Shown: piece after piece, positions 1 through 5,835 of the stretch | How positions within the stretch are numbered: the stretch's first letter is position 1 | Layout: each line of letters starts with the position of its first letter | NCBI GenBank assembly: GCA_040902425.1 | Contig: JBBDXI010000114.1 | Coordinates: 1-10,810 of the forward strand | Source of the DNA: JBBDXI01 sp040902425 | Lineage (GTDB): Bacteria; Planctomycetota; Phycisphaerae; Phycisphaerales; UBA1924 | DNA: 10,810 nt | Direction of reading: 5' to 3' | Notes under the pieces: model-generated | Database searches by the model: none | What the model was told of the DNA's origin: nothing | What the model saw: the letters and a program-made list of their open reading frames with translations, nothing else | Position numbers and translations under genes: made by a program

Positions 1-1283
1 CACGAGTGCACGAAGTGCACCGCCGCCGGCACCCGCAGCATCGGAACATCCCCCGAGCGGCACACCCCCGGCCTCAGGTTGAACTGGTCCCCCATCCCGT
101 GCGTGTTCACCAGCACCAGCCCGGCGCCCAGCCCGCCCGCCGTCTGCACCCGCCACTGCCGCTCCCCCTGCCGCGGCTCATCCTCCACCACCACCTCCAG
201 CCCCGCCTTCCGCAGGTGCTCCCCCGCGGCCGTGCCGTCGAACTGCCCCCACGGGTCCGCCGATTCGTACCCGTCGAACACCCACGCGCTGCGGGGCGAG
301 AGGAACAGCGCGCACATCGCCATGTACGCCGAGCGCGGCCCATCGCCGAAGACCTGCCCCGCCCACGCCCACCGCTCCCCCAGCTCGCGCGGGTTGCTCT
401 GCAGCCCCTGTGGGGCAGGCGTCCCGCCTGCCTCCTTCGCCAGCCGCCCCACCAGGTCCGTCGTCGCCAGCACCTCCCCCGCGCTCCCGGAGGCCTTCAC
501 CTTCGAGGGCGAGTTCAGGCACAGCGTCACCGCGTCGACCTGGTCCCCCAGCCCGCGCCACGTCAGCCCCAGCTTCTCCGTCCCGGCCTCCACCGCCTCC
601 GCCAGGTGCCCGAAGCGCAGCGGTTCGTACGCCCCGCTCACCCCCCGGTCCGTCTTGATCCACACGATCGGCTGCGCCCGCCCCACCGAGAGCGCCAGGG
701 CCGCGGGCCACGCCGGGTCGGCATCATCCGCCACCACCACGCCCGGCGGCGGCACGCCCGTCTTCACCCACGCCTCGATCTGGCCCGCCTGGTCCTTCGG
801 CGGCGATACGGGCGACACCTGGGCCCACACCTTCCGCACCGCCGCCTCGATCATCGCCTGCCGCGCCGGCCCATCCCCCGGCAATGGGGCCGGCGTCCCG
901 CCCGCCTCCCGCGCGGCCCACCGCACCACCCGCTCCGGCGCGAACGCCCGCACGAACCGCCCGATGTCCTCCCGGGCCGCCGCCGACCCGTCGTCGATCA
1001 GCACCGGGTACCGCGACTTCAGCGTCCAGCCCTCGACCGCCCGCAGGTACGACCCCTCATCCGGCACCAGCACCACCACCGGCGCCACCGGCCACGCCCG
1101 CCGCACCCCCTCCGCCCGCACCCCCAGCCGGACCTGCGGCGGCAGGTCCTCCATCGTCACCGGCTGCCCCGCCGCAGGGCTTGCCCCGCCCGCTGCCTCC
1201 TGAACAGCCGGCGCAGGCCCCGCAGCGCCCAAGAGCACCCCTGCCACAGCAAGTCCGCCGAGCCACCGGAGTTGTTTGGGCAT
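1..1283 (-). CDS. Secreted protein of unknown family, possible clan CD cysteine peptidase (3' end missing)
   Basis: Reading the minus strand from the ATG at 1283 gives 427 codons with no stop before the left edge, so the C-terminus is missing. Residues 1-27 look like a signal peptide (positive MPKQLRW, hydrophobic core, then APA), so the protein is probably exported. Residues 68-125 look like an alpha/beta unit (VVVLVPDEGSYL, then YPVLIDDGS). Near the edge a hydrophobic strand ends in VNTHG (His395-Gly396). A second strand, AVHFVHS, follows, and the cut codon 428 begins TG, so it is Cys or Trp unless a stop. A His-Gly after one strand and a Cys after another about 33 residues later is how clan CD peptidases such as gingipain R are built. 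This is inference; I do not recognise the full protein. It lies downstream of dnaA after a 432-bp gap. No Shine-Dalgarno sequence is visible; a TACAGT hexamer lies 5 bases before the ATG. Confidence 0.8.
   Translation of the reverse strand, partial: MPKQLRWLGGLAVAGVLLGAAGPAPAVQEAAGGASPAAGQPVTMEDLPPQVRLGVRAEGVRRAWPVAPVVVLVPDEGSYLRAVEGWTLKSRYPVLIDDGSAAAREDIGRFVRAFAPERVVRWAAREAGGTPAPLPGDGPARQAMIEAAVRKVWAQVSPVSPPKDQAGQIEAWVKTGVPPPGVVVADDADPAWPAALALSVGRAQPIVWIKTDRGVSGAYEPLRFGHLAEAVEAGTEKLGLTWRGLGDQVDAVTLCLNSPSKVKASGSAGEVLATTDLVGRLAKEAGGTPAPQGLQSNPRELGERWAWAGQVFGDGPRSAYMAMCALFLSPRSAWVFDGYESADPWGQFDGTAAGEHLRKAGLEVVVEDEPRQGERQWRVQTAGGLGAGLVLVNTHGMGDQFNLRPGVCRSGDVPMLRVPAAVHFVHS
411..435. repeat. Palindromic 25-bp repeat, copy 1, inside a coding region
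   Basis: The 25 bases match those at 885-909 except at two positions. The core is a perfect inverted repeat: GGCAGGCG at 414-421, three bases, then CGCCTGCC at 425-432. It is read in frame in the secreted-protein gene as part of EAGGTPAPQG (residues 285-294). Confidence 0.75.
885..909. repeat. Palindromic 25-bp repeat, copy 2, inside a coding region
   Basis: This is the second copy, identical to 411-435 at 23 of 25 positions. One pair in the stem is changed to C opposite C, so this palindrome is slightly degenerate. It is read in the same frame as copy 1, giving EAGGTPAPLP (residues 126-135). Both copies therefore add the same peptide. Confidence 0.75.
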
Positions 1284-1288
1284 TGAGG

Positions 1289-1294
1289 ACTGTA
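1289..1294 (-). promoter_or_regulatory. Possible -10 element (TACAGT) of the secreted-protein gene
   Basis: On the minus strand TACAGT ends 5 bases before the ATG at 1283. It fits the TANNNT pattern seen before four other genes here, though the spacing is shorter than their 7-8. No -35 box and no Shine-Dalgarno sequence are visible. An alternative promoter could lie in the AT-rich stretch around 1385-1415. Confidence 0.3.
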
Positions 1295-1327
1295 GAGCCG
1301 CGAAGCGCCCCCAACGTCCCCGCCCTC

Positions 1328-1336
1328 TTGTCCACA
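1328..1336 (+). promoter_or_regulatory. Near-consensus DnaA box
   Basis: TTGTCCACA differs from the strong consensus TTATCCACA at one position (G for A at position 3). It lies about 40 bases from the AT-rich core at 1374-1427. Confidence 0.45.
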
Positions 1337-1373
1337 ACCACCGGGGTGGGCCGTGAGCCCCTCTTCACAGACA

Positions 1374-1427
1374 CCCTCTTCTCTTCCCTTATAGAGAATG
1401 AAAACCCAGCACTATCAGAGAAGAGGG
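1374..1427. repeat. 11-bp inverted repeat around an AT-rich core
   Basis: CCCTCTTCTCT at 1374-1384 is the exact reverse complement of AGAGAAGAGGG at 1417-1427, with 32 bases between. The interior is strikingly A+T-rich for this window. It could be a DNA-unwinding element, an operator for the gene starting at 1283, or a promoter; TATAAG is readable on the minus strand around 1389-1394. Confidence 0.6.
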
Positions 1428-1624
1428 CGCTCGGATTGTGGGCAGACGGCCGGACCCTCGGGCAACACCCCGCTCGACCGGCAGTTGCGCCGCCCCCCCA
1501 ACCCGCGATAACCTGTCGGTTCTCTGTCGGGCCGCTCCGTCTGTGGGCGGCCCGATTCATCACCCGTTCGTGTCTCCGCCACCCGACAGGTCCGCCGCGA
1601 TCCCCGCCACGCGCGGGGGACCGG

Positions 1625-1633
1625 TTATCCACA
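1625..1633 (+). promoter_or_regulatory. Perfect DnaA box (TTATCCACA)
   Basis: The nonamer is identical to the high-affinity R1/R4 box of Escherichia coli oriC. It lies 83 bases beyond the dnaA stop codon. In DNA this GC-rich, an exact nine-base match including three A/T positions at its 5' end is unlikely by chance. It could serve origin firing or dnaA autoregulation. Confidence 0.6.
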
Positions 1634-1677
1634 CGTTGTCCCCAAGCCGTGAAGCCGGCCGCCCGGCGCGCCCCCCC

Positions 1678-1715
1678 GCCGCCCGGGCGGCCCTTTCCCC
1701 CCGCCCCGCCGGGGC
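1678..1715 (-). terminator. Possible terminator hairpins after dnaA
   Basis: Directly after the TAA stop of dnaA, GCCCC (1703-1707) and GGGGC (1711-1715) form a hairpin with a three-base loop. A 14-bp perfect palindrome, GCCGCCC/GGGCGGC (1678-1691), follows. There is no U-tract, so this would be an atypical terminator. In DNA this rich in G and C, such stems also arise by chance. Confidence 0.35.
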
Positions 1716-3158
1716 TTACGTCGCCATCTTCTTCAGCCGCTCATCCAGCGCCCCCACCTGCGCGTCGAACTCCGCATCCGCCCGCCGCTTCTCGTCGACC
1801 GCCTTCACCGCGTGCATTACCGTCGTGTGGTCCCGCCCCCCCAGGTGCCCGCCGATCTCCTGAAGCGAGTGCCGCGTGTGCGCCCGGGCCAGGTACATGC
1901 ACACCTGCCGCGGCAGCACGATCGACTGCGGCTTCTTCTTGCTCTGCAGGTCCGTCAGGCGGGTCCCGTAGAAGTCGGTCACCACCGAGATCACCGTCTG
2001 GATCGTCGGCCGCCCCGGCAGCCGCAGGGCCGACTCGCCCACCGCGGCCCGGGCCGTGGCCAGGTCGGGCACCTTCTTGCCCTCGATGTGGGCCTGCATC
2101 TGCACGCCCGTGATCGCCCCCTCCAGCTCCCGGATGTTCGTGTCGATGCAGCTGGCGATGTGGAAGGCCACATCCTCGGGCATCTCCATCCCCCGCAGGG
2201 CCGCCTTCTTCTTCACGATCGCCACCCGCGTCTCGAAGTCCGGCGGCTGGATGTTTGCCACCATCCCCTGCTTGAACCGCGACACCAGCCGGCCCTCCAG
2301 GTGCGGGATCTCCTCCGGCGCCGCATCCGACGACAGGATCAGCTGCCGCTGGTCCTGGTGCAGGCTGTTGTACGTGTGGAAAAACTCCTCCTGGCTCTTC
2401 TCCCACCGGGCCAGGAAGTGGATGTCGTCGATCACCAGCACATCCACATCGCGGAAGGTGTGCCGGAACTCCCCCATCTGCCCCGCCTGCACCGCCTCGA
2501 AGTACTGGTTCTTGAACGCGTCGCACGAGGTGTAGTAGAGCACCGTGCCCGGGTCCTGCTCGAGGATCCGCAGGCAGATCGCCTGCAGCAGGTGGCTCTT
2601 GCCCAGCCCCACATCCCCGTGGATGAACAGCGGGTTGTACCGCTGCCCCGGGGCCTCCGCGACCGCCAGGGCCGCCGCGTGGGCCAGCCGGTTGCCCGGA
2701 CCGATCACAAAGTTGTCAAAGCTGTGGTCCGGATTCAGGACAAGGGCGTCCGCCCGGCTGGGAGACCCGCCCCCGCCCCCGCCCCCCCCGCCGCCCCCGG
2801 AACGCCCCGCCGACCGCGCCACGGGCTGCCCCGCGCCGTTGGTCGGGGCCCGCCCATCCCGCGCCCCCCGGGCGACCGCCGCCGCCTCCCGCTCCGGCTC
2901 CGCCCCATCCTCCGGGCCCAGGAAGCGGACCGTGAGCAGCCGCCCCGTGACCGCCTGCGCGGCCTCGTTGAACGACTCCACGCACTGCCGCTGCAGGTAG
3001 TCGCGGTGCACCGGCGAGTGGGCCCGCACCCGCAGGACGCCCCCGCCCACGCCCAGGAAGTCGAGCTCCTCGAACCACTGCCGGCCGATCGCCGGGTGGT
3101 GGCGCTTGAGATGGGCGAGCATCTGCTGCCACGCCCTGCCGTCGGGGTCGGAAACCAT
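1716..3158 (-). CDS. dnaA: Chromosomal replication initiator protein DnaA
   Basis: DnaA binds DnaA boxes at the origin, opens the DNA with ATP and loads the helicase. From the ATG at 3158 the protein has 480 residues, close to the usual 440-480. Domain I (about 5-85) starts WQQMLAHLKRHH. The linker, domain II (about 86-140), is low-complexity with a run of 11 glycines (121-131). The AAA+ domain has Walker A GDVGLGKS (181-188), Walker B VLVIDD (240-245), a sensor I segment (about 275-280) and EGRLVSRF with the arginine finger (288-295). Domain IV (about 385-480) holds the DNA-binding helix-turn-helix with GGRDHTTV (440-447). The 3158 start has GGGAG 8 bases upstream and begins just before domain I. 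An ATG at 3257 would add 33 residues unlike DnaA. dnaN is not visible in the window; the next gene on this strand is a secreted protein. Confidence 0.98.
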   Translation of the reverse strand: MVSDPDGRAWQQMLAHLKRHHPAIGRQWFEELDFLGVGGGVLRVRAHSPVHRDYLQRQCVESFNEAAQAVTGRLLTVRFLGPEDGAEPEREAAAVARGARDGRAPTNGAGQPVARSAGRSGGGGGGGGGGGSPSRADALVLNPDHSFDNFVIGPGNRLAHAAALAVAEAPGQRYNPLFIHGDVGLGKSHLLQAICLRILEQDPGTVLYYTSCDAFKNQYFEAVQAGQMGEFRHTFRDVDVLVIDDIHFLARWEKSQEEFFHTYNSLHQDQRQLILSSDAAPEEIPHLEGRLVSRFKQGMVANIQPPDFETRVAIVKKKAALRGMEMPEDVAFHIASCIDTNIRELEGAITGVQMQAHIEGKKVPDLATARAAVGESALRLPGRPTIQTVISVVTDFYGTRLTDLQSKKKPQSIVLPRQVCMYLARAHTRHSLQEIGGHLGGRDHTTVMHAVKAVDEKRRADAEFDAQVGALDERLKKMAT

Positions 3159-3166
3159 GCCTGTCG

Positions 3167-3171
3167 CTCCC
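3167..3171 (-). promoter_or_regulatory. Ribosome binding site (GGGAG) of dnaA
   Basis: On the minus strand GGGAG lies 8 bases before the ATG at 3158. It favours this start over the in-frame ATG at 3257, before which only a weak purine stretch is seen. Confidence 0.55.
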
Positions 3172-3304
3172 ACCAGTTCCGCCCGCGAACGCGCGCCGCG
3201 CGGCCGCGCACGAGTCGTAGCAGCGCCGAAGGCCGCGCCGCGGATCGCCGTGTTCATCGGTTTCTATTGCCTCGCTCGGGGGACTCCCACCAATGGGGCG
3301 AAAG

Positions 3305-3550
3305 CTAAGCGGGGAGGGAGGGCCTGTCAACCGAGGAAGTTCCCGTTCCCGGGGGCGCGCTTGTGGATGGCGCGCCGGGGGACGCAACCCGTGGTGTGGC
3401 CCGCGCGAAGAGGGCCGCGACCTCCGCCATCTGCTCGATCCGTTCCAGCTTCTCGCGGAAGGGCAGCGCGTAGAACTCCTCGTGCTGCCGCCGGCGCAGG
3501 CCCTCGAACGTGCCGAGGCTCCAGTCGATCGGCTCATCCACGCGACTCAC
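3305..3550 (-). CDS. Small charged protein paired with a nucleotidyltransferase
   Basis: The reading frame starts at GTG 3550, overlaps the end of the upstream nucleotidyltransferase gene by 17 bp and encodes 81 residues. Overlap of this kind suggests translational coupling. Residues 1-50 look like a real folded unit: DWSLGTFEGLRRRQHEEF, followed by an amphipathic helix rich in Glu, Lys and Arg. Short proteins with a W-S-x-x-T-(F/W)-E-G start and a charged helix are, as I recall, often found next to nucleotidyltransferases. The last 30 residues are rich in Pro, Ser and Thr and look disordered. A partner or antitoxin role is inference from the neighbour. It ends 146 bp before the dnaA start. 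No membrane segment or signal peptide is seen. Confidence 0.65.
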   Translation of the reverse strand: MSRVDEPIDWSLGTFEGLRRRQHEEFYALPFREKLERIEQMAEVAALFARATPRVASPGAPSTSAPPGTGTSSVDRPSLPA

Positions 3551-4043
3551 CCCCGTGCAGGAGCCGCAGCTCCGCGATATCCGCGAGGTCCTGGGGCCTG
3601 CCCGCCTCCCGCTTCAGGCGCAGCAGCGTTTCCAGATGGACGATCCGCATGGGCACTCCCGGGGCGAGGTGGACCGTCATCGCACGCCCGAGCTCCTCCT
3701 GGAAATCGAAGGGCTCCGTCACAAATACGTCCACCGCCGTTCCCGGGTGCTGGTCGCTCGCGAAGCTCAGGACCCTCATGCCCTTCTCCGCGATCCAGCG
3801 GGCCCGCTGCCCGGGGTCCGCGAACCCTTCGGCGGTGATGGGGACGCGCGGGTGGTACCCCAGAGCGGCCAGCGCCTTGAACGCGGCCTCGATCACGGCC
3901 GGTTGCAGACGGATCACCAGGTCGATGTCCCGGGTGGTCCGCCCGTAGCCGTGCGCGATCACCGCAAGCCCGCCGACCGCCAGGTAAGGCACGCCCGCAG
4001 CGTTGAGGGCCCGCGTGACCTGCTCGACCGTTTCGCGCTTCAT
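3534..4043 (-). CDS. MNT/AbiEii-like nucleotidyltransferase
   Basis: This 169-residue protein has the minimal nucleotidyltransferase signature: GG at 24-25 in LAVGGLAVIAHGYGRTT, then D39-x-D41 in RDIDLVI, and a likely third carboxylate, D105, in TAVDVFV. These residues bind metal and nucleotide in the polymerase-beta-like fold. The end contains GRPQDLADIAEL (148-159), which is typical of AbiEii-like and related small nucleotidyltransferases. The start at ATG 4043 is chosen because the open frame upstream of it (back to 4184) is Arg-rich low complexity. No good Shine-Dalgarno sequence is seen. Members of this superfamily modify tRNA or proteins, and some are toxins. The overlapping small gene downstream fits a two-gene toxin-antitoxin or modification module, but the target cannot be read from the sequence. 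Confidence 0.88.
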   Translation of the reverse strand: MKRETVEQVTRALNAAGVPYLAVGGLAVIAHGYGRTTRDIDLVIRLQPAVIEAAFKALAALGYHPRVPITAEGFADPGQRARWIAEKGMRVLSFASDQHPGTAVDVFVTEPFDFQEELGRAMTVHLAPGVPMRIVHLETLLRLKREAGRPQDLADIAELRLLHGGESRG

Positions 4044-4077
4044 GCCGTGTCGTCCCGGGCCCCCTTTCGCCCTGTCG

Positions 4078-4083
4078 AACGTA
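4078..4083 (-). promoter_or_regulatory. Possible -10 element (TACGTT) of the nucleotidyltransferase gene
   Basis: On the minus strand TACGTT lies 34 bases before the ATG at 4043, which would give a leader of about 27 bases. No -35 box is seen. It is the only TANNNT hexamer I noted in this short gap. Confidence 0.2.
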
Positions 4084-4119
4084 GAGGGCCACGAGGGGCC
4101 GGTCAACCGTGGGCCGGCC

Positions 4120-5103
4120 TCACTCCTTCGTCTGCTGCTCCGGCGCCGGCGCCGCCCGCCGCGCAGGCCTGCGGCCCTCGGCACCCGGCCGGTCGTGGAC
4201 GATCCCCGCCGCGGCCTCCTGCTGCTCGTAGCGGTCGCGGTTGAAGCGGTTGTCCATCAGCAGGAACACGTTCTTGGCCTTCTCCGGCCCGATCAGCTTC
4301 GTCAGTTGCTCCCGGGCGAGCCCCAGGTGCGTCCGCCGCGAGATGTGGGTGAGGATCAGGGCCTTGCACTCAAGGACGCGGAGCCACTCCGCGATGTCGT
4401 TGACGTGCAGGTGCATCCCCACCTTCGCCCGCTCCACGTGGTCCGGCTCGAAGAACGTGCACTCGCAGATCACGATCTCCGCCGTCCGCACGTCATTCCG
4501 GATCAGGTGCGCCCCCGGCGCGGTGTCCCCCAGGTACGCCACCAGCGGGATCTCCAGCGCCCGCGTGATCTCGACCCCCTTCTCCTTCAGCTCCCGCAGC
4601 TTCTCCTGCGGCTGCTCGGCGTACTCCGGCTTCAGCTTCGACCGCCGCTCCACGATCGCGTACCCGAAGCTGGGGCTGGTGTGCTCGGTCGGGAACCCCC
4701 TCAAAAAGATGTTCGGCTTGATCTCCAGCTGCTGCTCGGGCTCCAGCGGGAACACCTCGAAGGGCGTCCGCTGCTGCTCCAGGTCCACGAACCCCGCCAT
4801 CATGCGGTTGATGGGCCCCGCGAGCCGGGCGTCGCAGACGATCTTCGCCGTCCCCATCCCCTGGAACCGCCGCTGCGAGCAGTAGTACGCCAGGGCCCCG
4901 ATGTGGTCCATGTGCCCGTGGCTGATCGCCACCCACTTGGCCGCCAGCGAGGGCCGCAGGCACTGCCCCATGTCGAAGGCGATATCCAGCTCGGGGATCT
5001 GCAGGCAGGTGGACTCGCCGGCGATCGAGTGGCCGTAGATGCGGTACGGCGGGATATAGAGGAAGCCGGGCGGGGTCTCCCGCGGGGGGGGCTTGGGCAG
5101 CAT
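4120..5103 (-). CDS. Metallo-beta-lactamase-fold hydrolase, RNase Z-like
   Basis: The 327-residue protein has the metal-binding motif HGHMDH (62-67). Further likely ligands follow: H141 in EHTSPSFGY, D193 in GDT, and H253 in LTHISRR. This order matches RNase Z / ELAC-type enzymes, which cut the 3' ends of tRNA precursors, but other MBL-fold hydrolases share it. A glycine-rich start segment (YGHSIAGESTC) resembles the entry strand of this family. The last 30 residues are Arg/Pro/Ala-rich and likely disordered. The start at ATG 5103 is backed by GGAGA 8 bases upstream. It is the only MBL gene here. The 76-bp gap to the nucleotidyltransferase gene leaves co-transcription possible. The 200 bases upstream (5104-5303) hold a small CGGGC/GCCCG hairpin (5122-5135) and nothing else I can name. 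Confidence 0.9.
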   Translation of the reverse strand: MLPKPPPRETPPGFLYIPPYRIYGHSIAGESTCLQIPELDIAFDMGQCLRPSLAAKWVAISHGHMDHIGALAYYCSQRRFQGMGTAKIVCDARLAGPINRMMAGFVDLEQQRTPFEVFPLEPEQQLEIKPNIFLRGFPTEHTSPSFGYAIVERRSKLKPEYAEQPQEKLRELKEKGVEITRALEIPLVAYLGDTAPGAHLIRNDVRTAEIVICECTFFEPDHVERAKVGMHLHVNDIAEWLRVLECKALILTHISRRTHLGLAREQLTKLIGPEKAKNVFLLMDNRFNRDRYEQQEAAAGIVHDRPGAEGRRPARRAAPAPEQQTKE

Positions 5104-5111
5104 GGTGAAAG

Positions 5112-5116
5112 TCTCC
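5112..5116 (-). promoter_or_regulatory. Ribosome binding site (GGAGA) of the MBL hydrolase gene
   Basis: On the minus strand GGAGA lies 8 bases before the ATG at 5103. This gene therefore uses a standard leader, unlike the leaderless-looking genes nearby. Confidence 0.6.
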
Positions 5117-5303
5117 GGGGTCGGGCTTTCGCCCGGGCGGAAAGGGGTGTAACGGGTGTGGGAGCGCCTCTCGCGGCCGCCGCTGTGGTGCGGGGGCCGT
5201 CAGAGCATGTTAGGCGGAATCGCCGGGGGCCGGGCCGCGGTGGGCTCAGGAGCGGCAACCGAGAAGCGCCCGACGAGCCAACGAGCGCCACCACGCCTCC
5301 CCT

Positions 5304-5726
5304 CTACACCCCCTGCTGCTGCACCCGTAGCGGCCCCCGCCCCGACCGCGCCCGCAGCCAGTTGATCCCCCGCAGCATCCGCGGCCGGGAGATCAACCAC
5401 TTCTCCGCCCGGTACTTCCCCGGGAAGTCGATCATCAGGAACCCTATCAGCATCGTCAGCAGCCCCTGCCCCGGCAGCACCAGCATCGCGATCCCCGCCG
5501 CGATCAGCACCAGCCCCATCGCGTTCTTCACCACCCGCAGCCCCAGCCGCAGCAGCGGCGAGCGGTGGGCCCACGCGCCCGGCGGCCGGCGCTCGTGGGC
5601 GAAGTAGTCCGCGGGGATCCGCACCGCCACCGCGGGGATGATGAACAGGCTGGCGACGAACATGATGACCGACGCCCCCGCCAGCACCGTCAGCAGCGCG
5701 CCGTTGTCGCCCGCCCAGTCGAGCAT
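5304..5726 (-). CDS. PGPGW-type membrane protein
   Basis: The protein has 140 residues. There is a membrane helix at about 11-33 and a second hydrophobic region at about 68-100 that contains MLVLPGQGLLTMLIGF (81-96). This corresponds to the LPGPGW motif of the putative transmembrane protein PGPGW family, with Gln and Leu replacing the second Pro and the Trp. The family has no established function. The C-terminal 40 residues are basic and probably cytoplasmic. The start at ATG 5726 has no Shine-Dalgarno sequence, but TACGGT lies 8 bases upstream. It is divergent from the TVP38 gene, another membrane protein, and shares its 109-bp upstream region. Confidence 0.85.
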   Translation of the reverse strand: MLDWAGDNGALLTVLAGASVIMFVASLFIIPAVAVRIPADYFAHERRPPGAWAHRSPLLRLGLRVVKNAMGLVLIAAGIAMLVLPGQGLLTMLIGFLMIDFPGKYRAEKWLISRPRMLRGINWLRARSGRGPLRVQQQGV

Positions 5727-5734
5727 GCGGCCGA

Positions 5735-5740
5735 ACCGTA
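5735..5740 (-). promoter_or_regulatory. -10-like element (TACGGT), leaderless start of the PGPGW gene
   Basis: On the minus strand TACGGT ends 8 bases before the ATG at 5726. It overlaps the palindrome CCGTACGG (5736-5743). No -35 box and no Shine-Dalgarno sequence are visible. Confidence 0.4.
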
Positions 5741-5794
5741 CGGCCGGGCCGGCCCGCGGAGTGCACTGCGCGTTGACGGCGGCTCACTCCGCCC

Positions 5795-5810
5795 CCCGCC
5801 CACGGGCGGG
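5795..5810. repeat. GC-rich inverted repeat between two divergent starts
   Basis: CCCGCCC (5795-5801) and GGGCGGG (5804-5810) form a perfect 7-bp inverted repeat with only two bases between. It lies 12 bases upstream of the TVP38 -10-like element and could be an operator. Chance is possible in this GC-rich DNA. Confidence 0.4.
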
Positions 5811-5822
5811 CGAGACAAACCC

Positions 5823-5828
5823 TACCCT
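5823..5828 (+). promoter_or_regulatory. -10-like element (TACCCT), leaderless start of the TVP38 gene
   Basis: TACCCT ends exactly 7 bases before the ATG at 5836, so transcription would begin at or next to the start codon. No -35 box is evident. It supports 5836 over the open frame that reaches back to 5638. Confidence 0.45.
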
Positions 5829-5835
5829 TCGCCCC

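Larger units (their letters stand above)
1284..1715. other. 432-bp non-coding region after dnaA, candidate replication origin
   Basis: No convincing gene lies here on either strand. The stretch sits between the dnaA stop and the next start on the same strand. It holds a perfect DnaA box (1625-1633) and a one-mismatch box (1328-1336). The segment 1381-1420 is 23/40 A+T in a window of about 25% A+T, and an 11-bp inverted repeat (1374-1384 / 1417-1427) flanks it. A further 9-bp inverted repeat is ACCTGTCGG at 1511-1519 with CCGACAGGT at 1583-1591. Weaker TGTGG sequences lie at 1437-1445 and 1542-1550. DnaA boxes beside dnaA with an AT-rich unwinding region is the classical layout of a bacterial oriC. 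The region could instead be only the leader of the next gene plus the dnaA terminator. Confidence 0.45.

Noticed and set aside
6..1286. Long plus-strand frame rich in Arg, His and Pro
   Set aside because: Its translation is low-complexity without any domain. The minus-strand frame over the same bases gives a signal peptide and a balanced globular sequence.
3159..3257. Extended N-terminus of DnaA from the ATG at 3257
   Set aside because: The added 33 residues are Arg/Ala-rich and unlike DnaA, while the ATG at 3158 has a Shine-Dalgarno sequence and begins just before domain I.
3362..3370. Further possible DnaA box (TGTGGATGG on the plus strand)
   Set aside because: It matches TGTGGATAA at 7 of 9 positions and lies inside the small-protein gene, too weak alone.
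4062..4090. Stretch resembling dispersed repeats whose translations give motifs such as FALSNVEG
   Set aside because: Only a short partial likeness from memory and no second copy in the window, so it cannot be supported as a repeat.
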